Source: CAWEHU01 sp963808965 (lineage in GTDB: Bacteria; Pseudomonadota; Alphaproteobacteria; Acetobacterales; Acetobacteraceae). Taken from it: a stretch of 64,000 nucleotides of DNA. Of this stretch, positions 19,832-29,515 are shown one piece after another. The position numbers were made by a program, and so were the translations under genes. Where the stretch lies: positions 1 to 64,000 of the forward strand of contig CAWEHU010000026.1 of the NCBI GenBank assembly GCA_963808965.1. Direction: 5' to 3'. Within the stretch, counting starts at the first letter, position 1. Each line of letters starts with the position of its first letter. A model generated the notes under the pieces. It was not told where the DNA came from. It saw only the letters and a program-made list of their open reading frames with translations, and did not search any database.

Positions 19832-20095
19832 ACGGACTTTCCGGGTGCGAATCGCGCAACGCGGCCTTCAAGCCGCACCGCAGCTATACCGTGGAACCGC
19901 CTGATGGAAGAATAGGAAACACCGAGCCTGGCGCAGGCGCGTCCGGCTCTGTGGCCCGGAACACCCGCCTCGGCACGTTCGGCGTGGCGCTGCCCGGACC
20001 GGCCGGGGAACCGCGACCGGCCTGCTCACCTCACGCCGCGTGCCAAGTCGAGTGAATGCCCCTAGATATCCGGCGAAGAAGTAAGGGGGGCGATA

Positions 20096-21316
20096 ATGCC
20101 CGAGGCGATCTCGGCTGAGGTTTGCGTCATCGGCGCCGGTCCGGTAGGCGGAACGCTCGCCTGCCGCCTGGCCGCGGAGGGGATCGCCACGGCGGTCGTG
20201 GATCGCGCTCCTCTGCCTCCGATGGAGCATCCGGCTTTCGATGGGCGCGCCTATGCTGTCGCGGCGGGCTCGCGCCGTCTGCTCGATGCCGCCGGGGTGT
20301 GGGACAAGCTGCCGGAGCCGGCCTGTCCGATCCTGGATATTCGGGTCTCGGATGGGCGTGTGGGCCGTGCCGCATCGCGGCTGTTTCTGCACTTCGATCA
20401 CCGCAAGGCGGGTGAGCGGGCCGAGCCGTTCGGCTGGATGGTGGAGGCGCGCAGCCTGCGGGTGGCATTGAATGCTCACATGCACACGCTGCCCAAGCTG
20501 CGGGTCTTTGCACCGGCCACGGCTCGGGTGGAGCGGAGCGCCGAAGGCGCCGTTGTTCGCGTGGATGACAGGGCGACCATCGCCTGCCGCTTGGTGGTCG
20601 CGGCGGAAGGGCGGGAGTTGCCATTGCGCGAGGAGGCCCGCATTCCGGTCACGCGCTTCCCCTACGGCCAGACCGGTCTCGTGTTCGCCGTCAGCCACGA
20701 GAGGCCGCACAACAACACGGCGCTCGAGCACTTCCTTCCCTCCGGCCCGTTCGCGCAACTGCCCATGTGCGGCACCGACGGCGCGCCGAACGTTTCGGCG
20801 ATTGTTTGGACCGAGCGGCGGATCAACGCCCAGCGGCTGCTGCGGCTCGATGACGACGCGCTCAGCCGGGAGATCGGCCGCCGCCTCGGCGAGCATCTCG
20901 GTCGTGTGCGCGTGATCGGCCGAAGGTGGAGCTATCCGCTCTCGGCCATGCACGCCCACCGATATTACGACACGCGGCTGGTTGTGGTGGGCGATGCCGC
21001 GCATGGCATCCATCCGATCGCGGGCCAAGGGCTCAATCTCGGCTTCCGCGATGTCTTGGCTCTGTCGCGGACGCTCATTGAGGCGATCTGGGAGGGGGCG
21101 GACCCCGGCGATCCGGCGCTGCTCGCCCGCTATCAGCGCCTGCGCCGGCCGGACAATCTGATGATGCTCGCGGCGACTGACTCGCTCGACCGGCTGTTCA
21201 GTACAGACAATCCGCTGGTCCGAACGGTGCGCGATCTCGGCATCGGCGCGGTGCATCGGCTGCCCCCGTTGAAGCGCATGTTCATGCGGGTGGCGATGGG
21301 GGATGTGTCCCGCTGA
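20096..21316 (+). CDS. UbiH/UbiF/COQ6-family FAD-dependent hydroxylase (ubiquinone biosynthesis)
   Basis: 406-aa class A flavoprotein monooxygenase. Visible motifs: N-terminal FAD-binding VCVIGAGPVGGTLACRLAAEG, the conserved RAYAVAAGSRRLL segment, the DG-type motif in CRLVVAAEGRELPLRE, and the C-terminal FAD ribityl motif VVVGDAAHGIHPIAGQGLNLG. This subfamily hydroxylates the ubiquinone ring; which carbon (UbiH, UbiF or UbiL role) cannot be told from sequence alone. A strong AAGGGGGG ribosome site precedes the ATG. The gene stands alone, divergent from ftsK. Confidence 0.9.
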   Translation: MPEAISAEVCVIGAGPVGGTLACRLAAEGIATAVVDRAPLPPMEHPAFDGRAYAVAAGSRRLLDAAGVWDKLPEPACPILDIRVSDGRVGRAASRLFLHFDHRKAGERAEPFGWMVEARSLRVALNAHMHTLPKLRVFAPATARVERSAEGAVVRVDDRATIACRLVVAAEGRELPLREEARIPVTRFPYGQTGLVFAVSHERPHNNTALEHFLPSGPFAQLPMCGTDGAPNVSAIVWTERRINAQRLLRLDDDALSREIGRRLGEHLGRVRVIGRRWSYPLSAMHAHRYYDTRLVVVGDAAHGIHPIAGQGLNLGFRDVLALSRTLIEAIWEGADPGDPALLARYQRLRRPDNLMMLAATDSLDRLFSTDNPLVRTVRDLGIGAVHRLPPLKRMFMRVAMGDVSR

Positions 21317-21682
21317 ATTTCGACACAGGAACGATAAAGGCACGGGTTCGCCATCGCGCTCAGGCCGTCGCAGAAAGAATATCCGGTAGGTCCGCCAGCA
21401 TGTCAGACTCCGCAAAAAAGGAGGTCCGCTCCCGGTCGGGGCGCGGCAACTCAGGCACGCCAGACGGCGGGCCCGGCGGGCTACCGCCAGCAGCGGCGCA
21501 AGTGGTGCTCGCGTTGTCGCCAAGCGAAGAACAAAATCGGCCGCAGGTCAACATCCGCGATGCGACGACCCCCCGCGAATCGTGTTCAAGACAGGGAGTG
21601 AGAGCGTATGTGAGCCTTGTTTTTGATAGCGGTCGTCCCGATCCGCGCAGTCATTGGTGTCTTACGGCAGAAAGGACGAGGC
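21317..21682. other. intergenic region after the UbiH-type gene, no supported gene
   Basis: 366 nt between two convergent genes. A reading frame from 21400 runs into the 3' end of the binding-protein gene and looks low-complexity and non-homologous, so I do not call it. I see no strong terminator. Confidence 0.4.
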
Positions 21683-22432
21683 TTAATCCACTCCGTTCGC
21701 GGCGAATGTGTCCTTGGCCTTTGAGGATGTCAGGAACCTGATGAAGTTTTCAGCGGCCTCGCGTTGCCGCGTGCTCGTCAGGGGCGCGGCAGTGTAAGTA
21801 AGGTAATCCTGTAAATCGGCGGGTAACGGGCCAAGATATTTGATGCCGGGTGTTGTAGCGATGAGCGGTATCGTCCCAGCGGCGATGTCGTTGCCGTGGC
21901 CTTTCAACACGGGCTCAAAAATCTCAAGGGGCGATGTACGCACGATCTTCGGCTTGAGGGTTTCGGCGATGCCCAGACGCTCAAGCACCGTTGCAAAGTA
22001 ATTTCCCGATTTGACCTTGTTGAAGGACAGAGTGTCGACGCCAAGCAGAGTTTGCTTGAGCTTCTCGGGCGTTGAAATGTCCCGTTCCGGGCTGTCACTG
22101 CGCGCCCCGAGTTCGATGCCGACACGACCGATTACTGGTCGATCTCCGCCACTTACTTTGCCCAACTTCACCAATTCCTCGGCGAAATCCGGTTGCACGA
22201 GAACCACGTCGGCTGCTTCGCCAGCTTCAATTTTCTGCTTCACGACCGGTGAGGGCGCCAACACCAGTTCAACCTGCGTTCGCGTCTCCTGGCGATAGAG
22301 ATCGGCAACCTTGCTCAAGGCCGGTCCGAGAGGACTGTCAGCCATGACCTTGAGCTCTGTGGCTTGAGCTGTCCCGGTAAACGCGAGCAAAACGGCCGCC
22401 AGAACAGCCGACACAACGACCCACCTACGCAT
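21683..22432 (-). CDS. periplasmic substrate-binding protein, ModA-like
   Basis: 249-aa secreted protein. An N-terminal Sec signal (MRRWVVVSAVLAAVLLAF, cleavage after ATA/AQA near residue 25) is followed by a periplasmic binding fold resembling molybdate-type binding proteins: ELKVMADSPLGPALSKVADLY, the VVLVQPDFAEELVKLGKV segment, and GNDIAAGTIPLIATTPGI. The start at 22432 is set by a GGAG site. No permease or ATPase gene is adjacent, so either the partners are elsewhere or it acts as an orphan binding protein. The ligand is uncertain. Confidence 0.75.
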   Translation of the reverse strand: MRRWVVVSAVLAAVLLAFTGTAQATELKVMADSPLGPALSKVADLYRQETRTQVELVLAPSPVVKQKIEAGEAADVVLVQPDFAEELVKLGKVSGGDRPVIGRVGIELGARSDSPERDISTPEKLKQTLLGVDTLSFNKVKSGNYFATVLERLGIAETLKPKIVRTSPLEIFEPVLKGHGNDIAAGTIPLIATTPGIKYLGPLPADLQDYLTYTAAPLTSTRQREAAENFIRFLTSSKAKDTFAANGVD

Positions 22433-22679
22433 GGCAAGCTCCGCCGTCGAAGGAACGCTCAGCATAACACGACATAAGATTAAGAGCGGCAGCCACCCTC
22501 ATCCGTTCGGGGTAGCATGAGTTATAAGGCACATTACCCGAAAGCGTTGCCACTCGGCTCACTGCTGAGGGTTCGCTACAGCTCAGTTCCGATCATATCT
22601 TCCGGAAATCCGAAATCTCTTGATTAATGCAACAATCAGCTCTACGTTAAGCGTTTGTCTTTTGCTCTGGACCAGGAGT

Positions 22680-23229
22680 TCAGGCAAACACACCCCGCAA
22701 CTCAATCCCAGGAGGATCAAGCATAATAGCGTCATCCCGCACGATCCGAGTCGTGATCGCACCGGCGTCATCCCGCATGTGATGAATGATGGTCCGGTTC
22801 TCAGTCTTGGCAATGAGATAGTGTCGCAGAGACTCCAGACGGAAATAGTCTTCCAGCTTCGCACCAGCATCCCGCGCCCGCGTGGAGGGCGACAGCACCT
22901 CCACCAGGATGACAGGGTCCGGGGTCTTTATCGCGTCATCGGGGAGCGGAGGGCCGCAACGAACCAGAACGTACCGGCTGGTACAGCGTGTTCGCGTCCA
23001 CCTCGACACTCATGCCATCGACATACACCTCGCACGGCAGACCCGTCCGCTCGATCGCCTCACTCAGCTTCCGGAAAATCCGTCCCTTGACCCGCCCATG
23101 CGCGGCGCGCTCCGGGGCCATCGCGACGACCTCGCCCGCCACAAGTTCATAATGCTCGCCTTCTGGGCGAGTCATGGCCCAGGTGAGAAATTCGTCGGCG
23201 GTCATCTGTGCGCGGGCAGGCTCGGTCAT
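22680..23229 (-). CDS. Uma2-family (DUF820) putative PD-(D/E)XK nuclease (frameshift near 22973)
   Basis: Reconstructed 182-aa protein. The N-terminal part (MTADEFLTWAMTRPEGEHYELVAGEVVAM) and the C-terminal part (TPDPVILVEVLSPSTRARD, then KLEDYFRLESLRHYLIAKTENRTI) are the two halves of a Uma2 fold. The nuclease-like core is E...PD...EVLSPST. They lie in different frames; one extra base near 22973 separates YQP from VLVRCGP, where the family expects YQPDVLVRCGP. Uma2 proteins are restriction-like folds of mostly unknown role. Its ATG overlaps the stop of the upstream reductase gene by 4 nt (ATGA). Confidence 0.75.
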
Positions 23230-24257
23230 GCGCCACTCTCAGGCGGGAGCGAGGGAATACCGCTCGTTGTCGAGTACTCGAAATGCAGCGCCTGGCCCGG
23301 ATGCACGATCGGATGAATGGCGTGCGCGGCCACCGCCGCCTCGCTGAAGCCCTGAAGAATGAGCTTCAGCTTGCCGGGATAGGTCGCAACGTCGCCAATG
23401 GCGAAGATGCCCGGCACGCTGGTCTCGCAGGTGGCCGGATCGACCCTTACATGGTGGCGTTCGAGGTCGATCCCCCATGCCGCGATCGGGCCGAGATCGA
23501 TCGCCAACCCGAAGAAGGGAAGCAGCACATCGGCGGGCAGCAGGCGCTTCTCGCCCTGGAGTGACACGACTTCGACTTGCGAGAGGACGCCACCCTCGCC
23601 GTGCAAAGCATGGAGTTGATACGGAATCACCATCTCGATCTCGCCCGCCCGCGCCGCCGCATCGAGCCGGTCTGCGGTTTCGGGAGCGGCACGGAATTTT
23701 GGGCGGCGATGGACAACCGACACCCGGGCGATGTCCTTCAGCGCCAGCGCCCAATCGACGGCCGAATCGCCCCCACCCGCGATGACCACGCGCTTATCGC
23801 GCAAATCCTCACGCCTGCGGATATAATACTGCACGCTGCCGGTCGCCTCGAAAGCGGGCAAGCCGGCGAGCGGCGGCCGATTGGGGCCGAACGCGCCGCA
23901 CCCGGCCGCAATGACGATCGCCTTGGCGTGGATGCGGTCGCCGGCATCGGTTCCGAGCGTGAATCCGGCGCGCTCGCCCGTCAGTCGCTCCACCCGGCGG
24001 CCGAGCAGGCGAGGCGGATCGAAGGGCTCGATCTGACGCTCCAATTCGCTGACCAAAGCGCCGGCATGAATCGCCGCATGGGCTGGGATGTCGTAGATGG
24101 GCTTTTCGGGGTAAAGCGCGGTGCACTGGCCCCCGACTTCCGAAAGCGCGTCGACAAGCACGCTGCGCAGCTTCAGCATCCCCAGCTCGAACACGGCGAA
24201 CAGGCCGACCGGCCCGGCGCCGACGATCGCTACGTCCGTGTTGAATTCCTGCGTCAT
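23226..24257 (-). CDS. ferredoxin/flavodoxin--NADP+ reductase, type 2 (TrxR-like)
   Basis: 343-aa flavoprotein resembling thioredoxin reductase without the CxxC redox motif, i.e. the type-2 ferredoxin-NADP reductase family. FAD motif AIVGAGPVGLFAVFELG, NADPH motif VVIAGGGDSAVDWALAL, second FAD motif GIFAIGDVATYPGKLKLI. The characteristic SEVGGQCTALYPEKPIYDIPA segment is present. It should shuttle electrons between NADPH and ferredoxin or flavodoxin. It is divergent from tsaE, and its 3' end overlaps the Uma2 gene. Confidence 0.92.
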   Translation of the reverse strand: MTQEFNTDVAIVGAGPVGLFAVFELGMLKLRSVLVDALSEVGGQCTALYPEKPIYDIPAHAAIHAGALVSELERQIEPFDPPRLLGRRVERLTGERAGFTLGTDAGDRIHAKAIVIAAGCGAFGPNRPPLAGLPAFEATGSVQYYIRRREDLRDKRVVIAGGGDSAVDWALALKDIARVSVVHRRPKFRAAPETADRLDAAARAGEIEMVIPYQLHALHGEGGVLSQVEVVSLQGEKRLLPADVLLPFFGLAIDLGPIAAWGIDLERHHVRVDPATCETSVPGIFAIGDVATYPGKLKLILQGFSEAAVAAHAIHPIVHPGQALHFEYSTTSGIPSLPPESGA

Positions 24258-24343
24258 GACCCGAACCTAGCGACATCGGCGCAGGCGTGCCAATCGCGGT
24301 TGGCGGTTGTCCCCGACTCGGCCGCCACGGCAAATTGCGCGCG

Positions 24344-24806
24344 ATGCGAGCCTCCAGCCCGGCCGTGATACGTGAATTGCCGAACCTGGCGGCGACGGAT
24401 GCGCTCGCGGCCGCGGTGGCCAAACTGCGTGCGGCGGGGTGACGTGATCCTGCTCGAAGGAGCCTTGGGCGCGGGCAAGACCGCTTTCGCCCGCGCCTTC
24501 CTGCGGGCAGCCTCTGGCGACGCCGCGCTCGAGGTGCCGAGCCCCACCTTCACGCTGGTGCAGAGCTACGAAACGACGCTCGGGCCGGTGCATCATTTCG
24601 ACCTCTGGCGGCTGGAGGGGTCGGGGGCGCTGGTCGAACTCGGCTGGGACGAGGCGCGGGAAGGCATCGTTCTCGTGGAATGGCCGGACCGGCTTGGCCC
24701 GCTGCTCCCAAAGGATGCGCTGACCCTCACGCTCCAGCCGGGAACGGGAGACGCCAGGACCGCGGTGCTGTCTGGCTGGCCGGACCGAATTGGGCAGTTG
24801 TCGTGA
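24344..24806 (+). CDS. tsaE: tRNA threonylcarbamoyladenosine biosynthesis ATPase TsaE (frameshift near 24437)
   Basis: Small P-loop ATPase that works with TsaB and TsaD in making t6A37 of ANN-decoding tRNAs. The Walker A GALGAGKTAFARAFL is followed by SPTFTLVQSYE and HHFDLWRLEG, all family hallmarks. The first ~33 codons (IRELPNLAATDALAAAVAKL) are in a different frame. A GGGG run at 24436-24439 carries one G too many; with three G the sequence reads RAAGDVILLEGALGAGK. Reconstructed length ~153 aa. Its TGA overlaps the GTG of the next gene, and it begins the tsaE-amgK-murU-addB-addA run. The gene is normally essential. Confidence 0.88.
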
Positions 24807-25802
24807 GCCGGGCAAGCCGCGATTAACGCATTCCTAGCCCGGAATGGATACGCAGGCGCTCATGCCGAGCCTCTGGCCCAGGACGCGAGCTTCCGCCGCT
24901 ATCTGCGCCTCCGCGGCGGGCCGCGGCCGGCGGTGCTGATGGACGCGCCGCCGCCCGAAGATGTGCGCCCTTTCCTCTACATCGGCGCGCATCTCGCGGT
25001 AATCGGGCTCTCGGTTCCGCAAGTGTATGCGGCCGATGAGACGGCAGGCCTGGTGCTGCTCGAGGATTTCGGCGACCAGCTGTTTCCCACGGTGATGACG
25101 CCCGGCAACCAGCCCGTGCTGTTCGATGCGGCGGTCGATGCGCTCGCGGCAATGCAGGAGGCGCCGCCCCCCGTGTTGCCGCATTGGAACCCGGCGAGCA
25201 TGGCGGCAACGGCCGAGGCCACCTTGTGCGAGTGGTGGTGGCCGGCGGCGTTCGGCGCGCCGGCACCGGCCGAAGTGCGGGAGCAGTTCACGGCGGCGTT
25301 GCAGACCATGCTCGCGCCCCTCGATGCCGGGCCGTTCGTTTTCGTACACCGGGACTATTTTGCCGGCAATCTGATGTGGCTACCCGAACGCAAGGGGCTG
25401 CGCGCGGTCGGTATCCTGGATTTCCAAGGGGCGGCGATCGGCCACCCCGCCTATGACCTTGCCTCGCTCATCGAGGACGATCGCCGCGACATTCCGGACT
25501 TGCTCGCGAGCCGGGCTGTAGCGGGGCTGTTGGCTGCCCGCCCTTTGCTGGACCGGGAGGCGTTCGGGGTCGCGCTGGCCATCTGCGCGGCGCAACGCCA
25601 TTTGCGGCTGGCGGGACAATGGGTGCGGCTCGCCCGCCGTGACGGGAAGCCGCACTACCTCGCACATGGTCCGCGCACCTGGCGGCTATTGCAGGCGGCG
25701 CTGAGACAACCGGCGGTGAAGCCGCTTGCGGAGGTGTTCGCGCGCTGGATTCCCCCGGAGCGGCGGGGTAATCCGCCGGACCACTCTGGAAATGCCGCAT
25801 GA
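24803..25802 (+). CDS. amgK: AmgK-type sugar kinase (aminoglycoside phosphotransferase fold; frameshift near 24817)
   Basis: 332-aa kinase of the aminoglycoside phosphotransferase fold. Catalytic loop FVHRDYFAGNLMW and metal-binding DFQ (ILDFQGAAIGHPAYDLASL). The family start (INAFLARNGY... EPLAQDASFRRYLRLRG) appears only if one C near 24817 is dropped; the GTG at 24803 then opens the gene and overlaps the tsaE stop (GTGA). Adjacent to a MurU-like uridylyltransferase, which identifies it as the anomeric MurNAc/GlcNAc kinase of the cell-wall recycling route in proteobacteria. That role is inferred from family and context. Confidence 0.82.
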
Positions 25803-26542
25803 GCCTCCCCCCGCGTACCGCGATGGTGCTCGCAGCCGGGCTCGGCACCCGGATGCGGCCGCTCACCGACCACACCGCCAAGCCGCTCCTCCCGCTCGGA
25901 GGCAAGGCGCTGCTCGACCATGCCTTGGATCGCCTGCTTGCCGCCGGGATCGAGAAGGTGGTGGTGAACGCGCATTGGCAGGCCGACCGGGTCGCGTCGC
26001 ATCTGGAGGCCAGGGCGCAAGCCGGCCACGGGCCGCCGACGGTCCTGAGACGTGAAGAAACGCTGCTCGATACGGGCGGAGGCGTGGCCGACGCGCTCGA
26101 CTTGCTCGGCTCCGGACCGTTCTACGTCGTGAATGGCGACGCCTTCTGGCTGGACGGCCCTCGGCCGGCGCTCGCATGCCTCTGGGACGCTTTCGACCCG
26201 GAAGCGCATGACGGCGTCCTCTTGGTCCACCGCACCTTCCAGGTGCAGGGCGAGGTCGGCTTCGGCGATTTCGCGGTCGACAAATGGGGCGCGCTGCGCC
26301 GCCGCGGGGAGCGGGAGGTGGTGCCCTACATCTATGCGGGGCTTCAGCTCGTCTCCCCGGGATTGTTGCGCGATCCTCCGGGGCGCGCCTTCAGTATGAA
26401 TGTGCTGTGGAATCGCGCCCTCGAACGAGGTCGCCTCCGCGCCGTGGTGCATGACGGACTGTGGTTCCACCTCTCCACGCCCGCCGATCTGTCCCACGCC
26501 GAATACCTCCTGAGCCTCGGGGCGACCGGGGAGACGCGGTGA
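25799..26542 (+). CDS. murU: MurU-type nucleotidyltransferase
   Basis: 247-aa sugar-1-phosphate nucleotidyltransferase. N-terminal signature MVLAAGLGTRMRPLTDHTAK, then the metal/sugar-binding segments GGGVADALDLL and VVNGDAFW, and the C-terminal WFHLSTPADL. Family length is normal. With the preceding kinase it should convert MurNAc to UDP-MurNAc, a recycling bypass of de novo synthesis. Start ATG overlaps the amgK stop (ATGA) and its own stop overlaps the addB GTG (GTGA), so the genes are translationally coupled. Confidence 0.88.
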   Translation: MSLPPRTAMVLAAGLGTRMRPLTDHTAKPLLPLGGKALLDHALDRLLAAGIEKVVVNAHWQADRVASHLEARAQAGHGPPTVLRREETLLDTGGGVADALDLLGSGPFYVVNGDAFWLDGPRPALACLWDAFDPEAHDGVLLVHRTFQVQGEVGFGDFAVDKWGALRRRGEREVVPYIYAGLQLVSPGLLRDPPGRAFSMNVLWNRALERGRLRAVVHDGLWFHLSTPADLSHAEYLLSLGATGETR

Positions 26543-29515
26543 ATCTTTTCACCATCCCGCCGCATGTCCCATTTCTGGACGCGGTGGCCGGCGAGTGGAT
26601 GCACCGCAGCGAGGGGGACCCGCTTGCCGTCGCGCGTGGGCTCGTGCTGCTGCCGACTCGCCGGGCTGCCCGCGCATTGGCGGAGGCGTTCCTGCGGCTC
26701 GCGGATGGGCGGCCGATGCTGCTGCCAAGAATCGCCGCGCTCGGCAGTCTCGACGAGGCGCCGCTCGCGCTCGGCGGCGCCCTCGATTTGCCTCCCCCCG
26801 TCGATCCGGCCCAGCGCTTGGCCGTGCTGAGCCGAATGATTCTGGCGATGAACGGCGCCGGGGGCGCCCCCCGGACGGCGGACCGGGCATGGCGGCTCGC
26901 GGCGGAGCTTGCCAGTCTCATCGACGAAGCGGAGCTGGCCGGAATCGACCTTAGCACGCGCCTGCCCGAGGCGGCCGAAGCTGATTTCGCCGCTCACTGG
27001 AAGCAGACGCTCGACTTTCTGCAAATCGTCACCAGGACCTGGCCGGCTTGGCTGTCCGAGCAAGGCCTGATGAATTCCGCCGCAAGACGGGTCGCGCTGC
27101 TCGAAGCCCAGGCCCGCGCCTGGGAACAGGCCCCCCCGGCAGAGCCGGTGCTGGTCGCCGGGGCAACGGGCGGCATTCCCGCCGTTGCGCGATTGCTCAG
27201 GGTCGTTGCGCACCTGCCGAACGGCGAAGTGGTCCTACCGGGACTGGATCTCGACCTCGACGACGCGGCCCGGGACGCCCTGGATGCGGGGCACCCGCAA
27301 GCGGGGATGCACCGGCTGCTGGGAGACCTGGGCGCGACGCCGCGGGACGTTCGGCTCTGGCCCTTTCGGACGGGCGGCGTGGAATCTGAGGGCGTGCCGG
27401 AAGGCCGGGTCGCCTTGCTGCGGCAGGCGCTTCTGCCCGCGACCGCGCTCGGGGCTTGGCGGGCGCCCCAGCCATTCGCGCTGCGAGGCTTGCGCTCGCT
27501 CGACACCGCCGACCAACACGAAGAAGCGACCGCGATCGCGCTGGTGTTGCGCGAGGCGCTCGAAAGGCTCGGAGCGCGGGCCGCGCTGGTCACGCCGGAT
27601 CGCGAGCTTGCCGGTCGGGTGTCCGCCGAGCTGTTGCGCTACGGCGTGGTCGCCGATGACAGCGCGGGCGAGCCGGTCGCGCAGACGCCTCCCGCCGTCT
27701 TTCTCCGCCTTCTGGTGCGAGCGGTCGCCGAGGATTTGGCGCCGGTACCGCTGCTCTCTTTGCTCAAGCATCCGCTCGCCGCTGCCGGCCTCGCCCCGGC
27801 CGCATGCCGTGCGGCGGCCCGGGAACTCGAGCTGCTCTGTCTCCGCGGACCCCGGCCAAGTCGCGGTCTGTCCGGACTGCGCCGGGCTCTGGATCGCTCC
27901 CGACGCGAGGCGAACCGGCATAGCGCCGCCGACCTGCTCAGCAGGCTGGAGCATTGTCTGGAACCGGCCCTACGTCTCGCCGCGTCGGTGGTGGTCGCAC
28001 CATCGGAGGCGCTCTCGGCTCTGATCGAGGCCGCGGAGCGACTGGCGACGACGGACGAACTCGCAGGCGCGGCAAGGCTTTGGGCGGCGGAGGAAGGAGA
28101 AGCCCTCGCCACTCAACTCGCCGCCGTACTAGCCGCCCTCCCGGTACTTCCCGACCAGCCCCCCTCGGCGTTCCCCGGACTGCTCGATGCCGTCCTGGAG
28201 GGCGTCGTGGTGCGGAGCCGGCGTGCGGTGCGCGGCCGGGGCGGGAACGAACATCCGCGCGTGTTTATTTGGGGCTTGCTGGAAGCACGCCTCCAGGCGG
28301 CGGACTTGGTCGTACTCGGCGGCCTGACGGAAACGGTGTGGCCGCCTGCCAGCGATTCGGGGCCATGGATCAGCCGGCCCATGCGCGCCCGCACCGGCCT
28401 GCCCTCGCCCGAGGAACGGATCGGTCAGGCTGCGCACGACTTCGTTTCGGCCGCCTGTGCCGCCCCGCAAGTCGTGCTGTCCTGCCCGCGACGGCGTGAC
28501 GGCGCCCCCGCTGTCCCGGCGCGCTGGCTGGAGCGGCTCCGGGCCTTTCTCACCGGGCAAGGGATGACCGTGCACGCCGCACCCGGCGGCGACGTGGGTC
28601 CGCGCCATCGACCAGCCCGCGGAGGGACCGCGGCCCGTATCGCCGCCGCGGCCACGTCCTCCGGTCGGGTTACGGCCACGCCGGCTCAGTGTGACCGAGA
28701 TCGAGACTTGGCTGCGCGACCCATACGCGATCTACGCCCGTCATGTGCTCCGGGTCCGCAAACTGGACGCGCTCGATCAATCCACCGACGCCGCCGATTA
28801 CGGCTCGATCGTGCATGACGGTCTGCATCGCTTCCTGCGCGAGCACGGAACGGAGTGGCCGCCGGACGCCGGCCACCGGCTGCGCCAGGCAATGGATCGG
28901 GCGCTGATGGAAGCGGGATTGCGCGAGGCGCTAAACCGCTGGTGGGCGCCTCGCCTCGGCCGTATCGCGGCCTGGGTCACGGAGACGGAAAACGCCCGTC
29001 GGGCGGCGCAGCCGCTCCGCGCGGTGATCTCCGAAGTGAAGGGCATGTGCGATCTGACCCGTCCGGGCGGCCCGTTTACGCTGGTAGGCCGGGCCGACCG
29101 GATCGAGCGCCGGGCGGATGGTTGCCTCGCCATTCTCGACTATAAGACCGGCGTGCCGCCGAGCCAGCGGGAGGTGGATGCAGGCCTCGCGCCGCAGCTT
29201 CTGTTGGAGGCCTGCATGGCGGCCGAGGGTGCGTTCGGCGCGGATTGGCAAACCGAGGCGGCGGAGCTGACCTATTGGCACCTCACCGGCGCCTTCACGG
29301 CGGGAGAGGCCTGTCGTCTCTTCAAGGGCAACGCCGAGAGTATCGCCGAGGCTGTCGAGATGGCCCGCCGGAAGCTGATCGCGCTCATCAACTCCTTCGA
29401 CGAGCCTGAACGCTGTTATCTCTCGCATCCGCATCCGAGCCGCGCGCCGCGGTTTCCCCACTACGCCCAACTCGCCCGCGTTCCCGAATGGGCGGCCCTC
29501 GGAGACGAGGCTTGA
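26539..29515 (+). CDS. addB: double-strand break repair protein AddB (frameshift near 28593)
   Basis: ~991-aa subunit of the AddAB helicase-nuclease that resects DNA ends for RecA. The N-terminus is typical of alphaproteobacterial AddB (NLFTIPPHVPFLDAVAGEWM), with VLLPTRRAARALAEAFL. The C-terminal nuclease domain shows VGRADRIERR...AILDYKTG followed by a Gln-containing helix (LAPQLLLEACMA). The frame changes near 28593, where one extra G separates PGGD from WVRAIDQPAEGPRP; downstream LSVTEIETWLRDPYAIYARHVL resumes the family sequence. The GTG start overlaps murU and the stop overlaps the TTG of addA. Confidence 0.92.

Noticed and set aside
19868..21523. Long open frame of ~550 codons on the minus strand
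   Set aside because: It lies antisense to the UbiH-type gene, which has clear FAD motifs and a strong ribosome site. The antisense product has a His/Arg/Pro-rich shadow composition and no family resemblance.
21400..21741. 113-codon open frame on the plus strand
   Set aside because: Low-complexity Gly/Pro/Arg-rich product that overlaps the 3' end of the binding-protein gene antisense; no supporting motif.
24420..24450. Programmed ribosomal frameshift in tsaE
   Set aside because: The GGGG site looked like a possible slippery run, but the same kind of one-base break occurs in many unrelated genes of the window, so sequence error is simpler.
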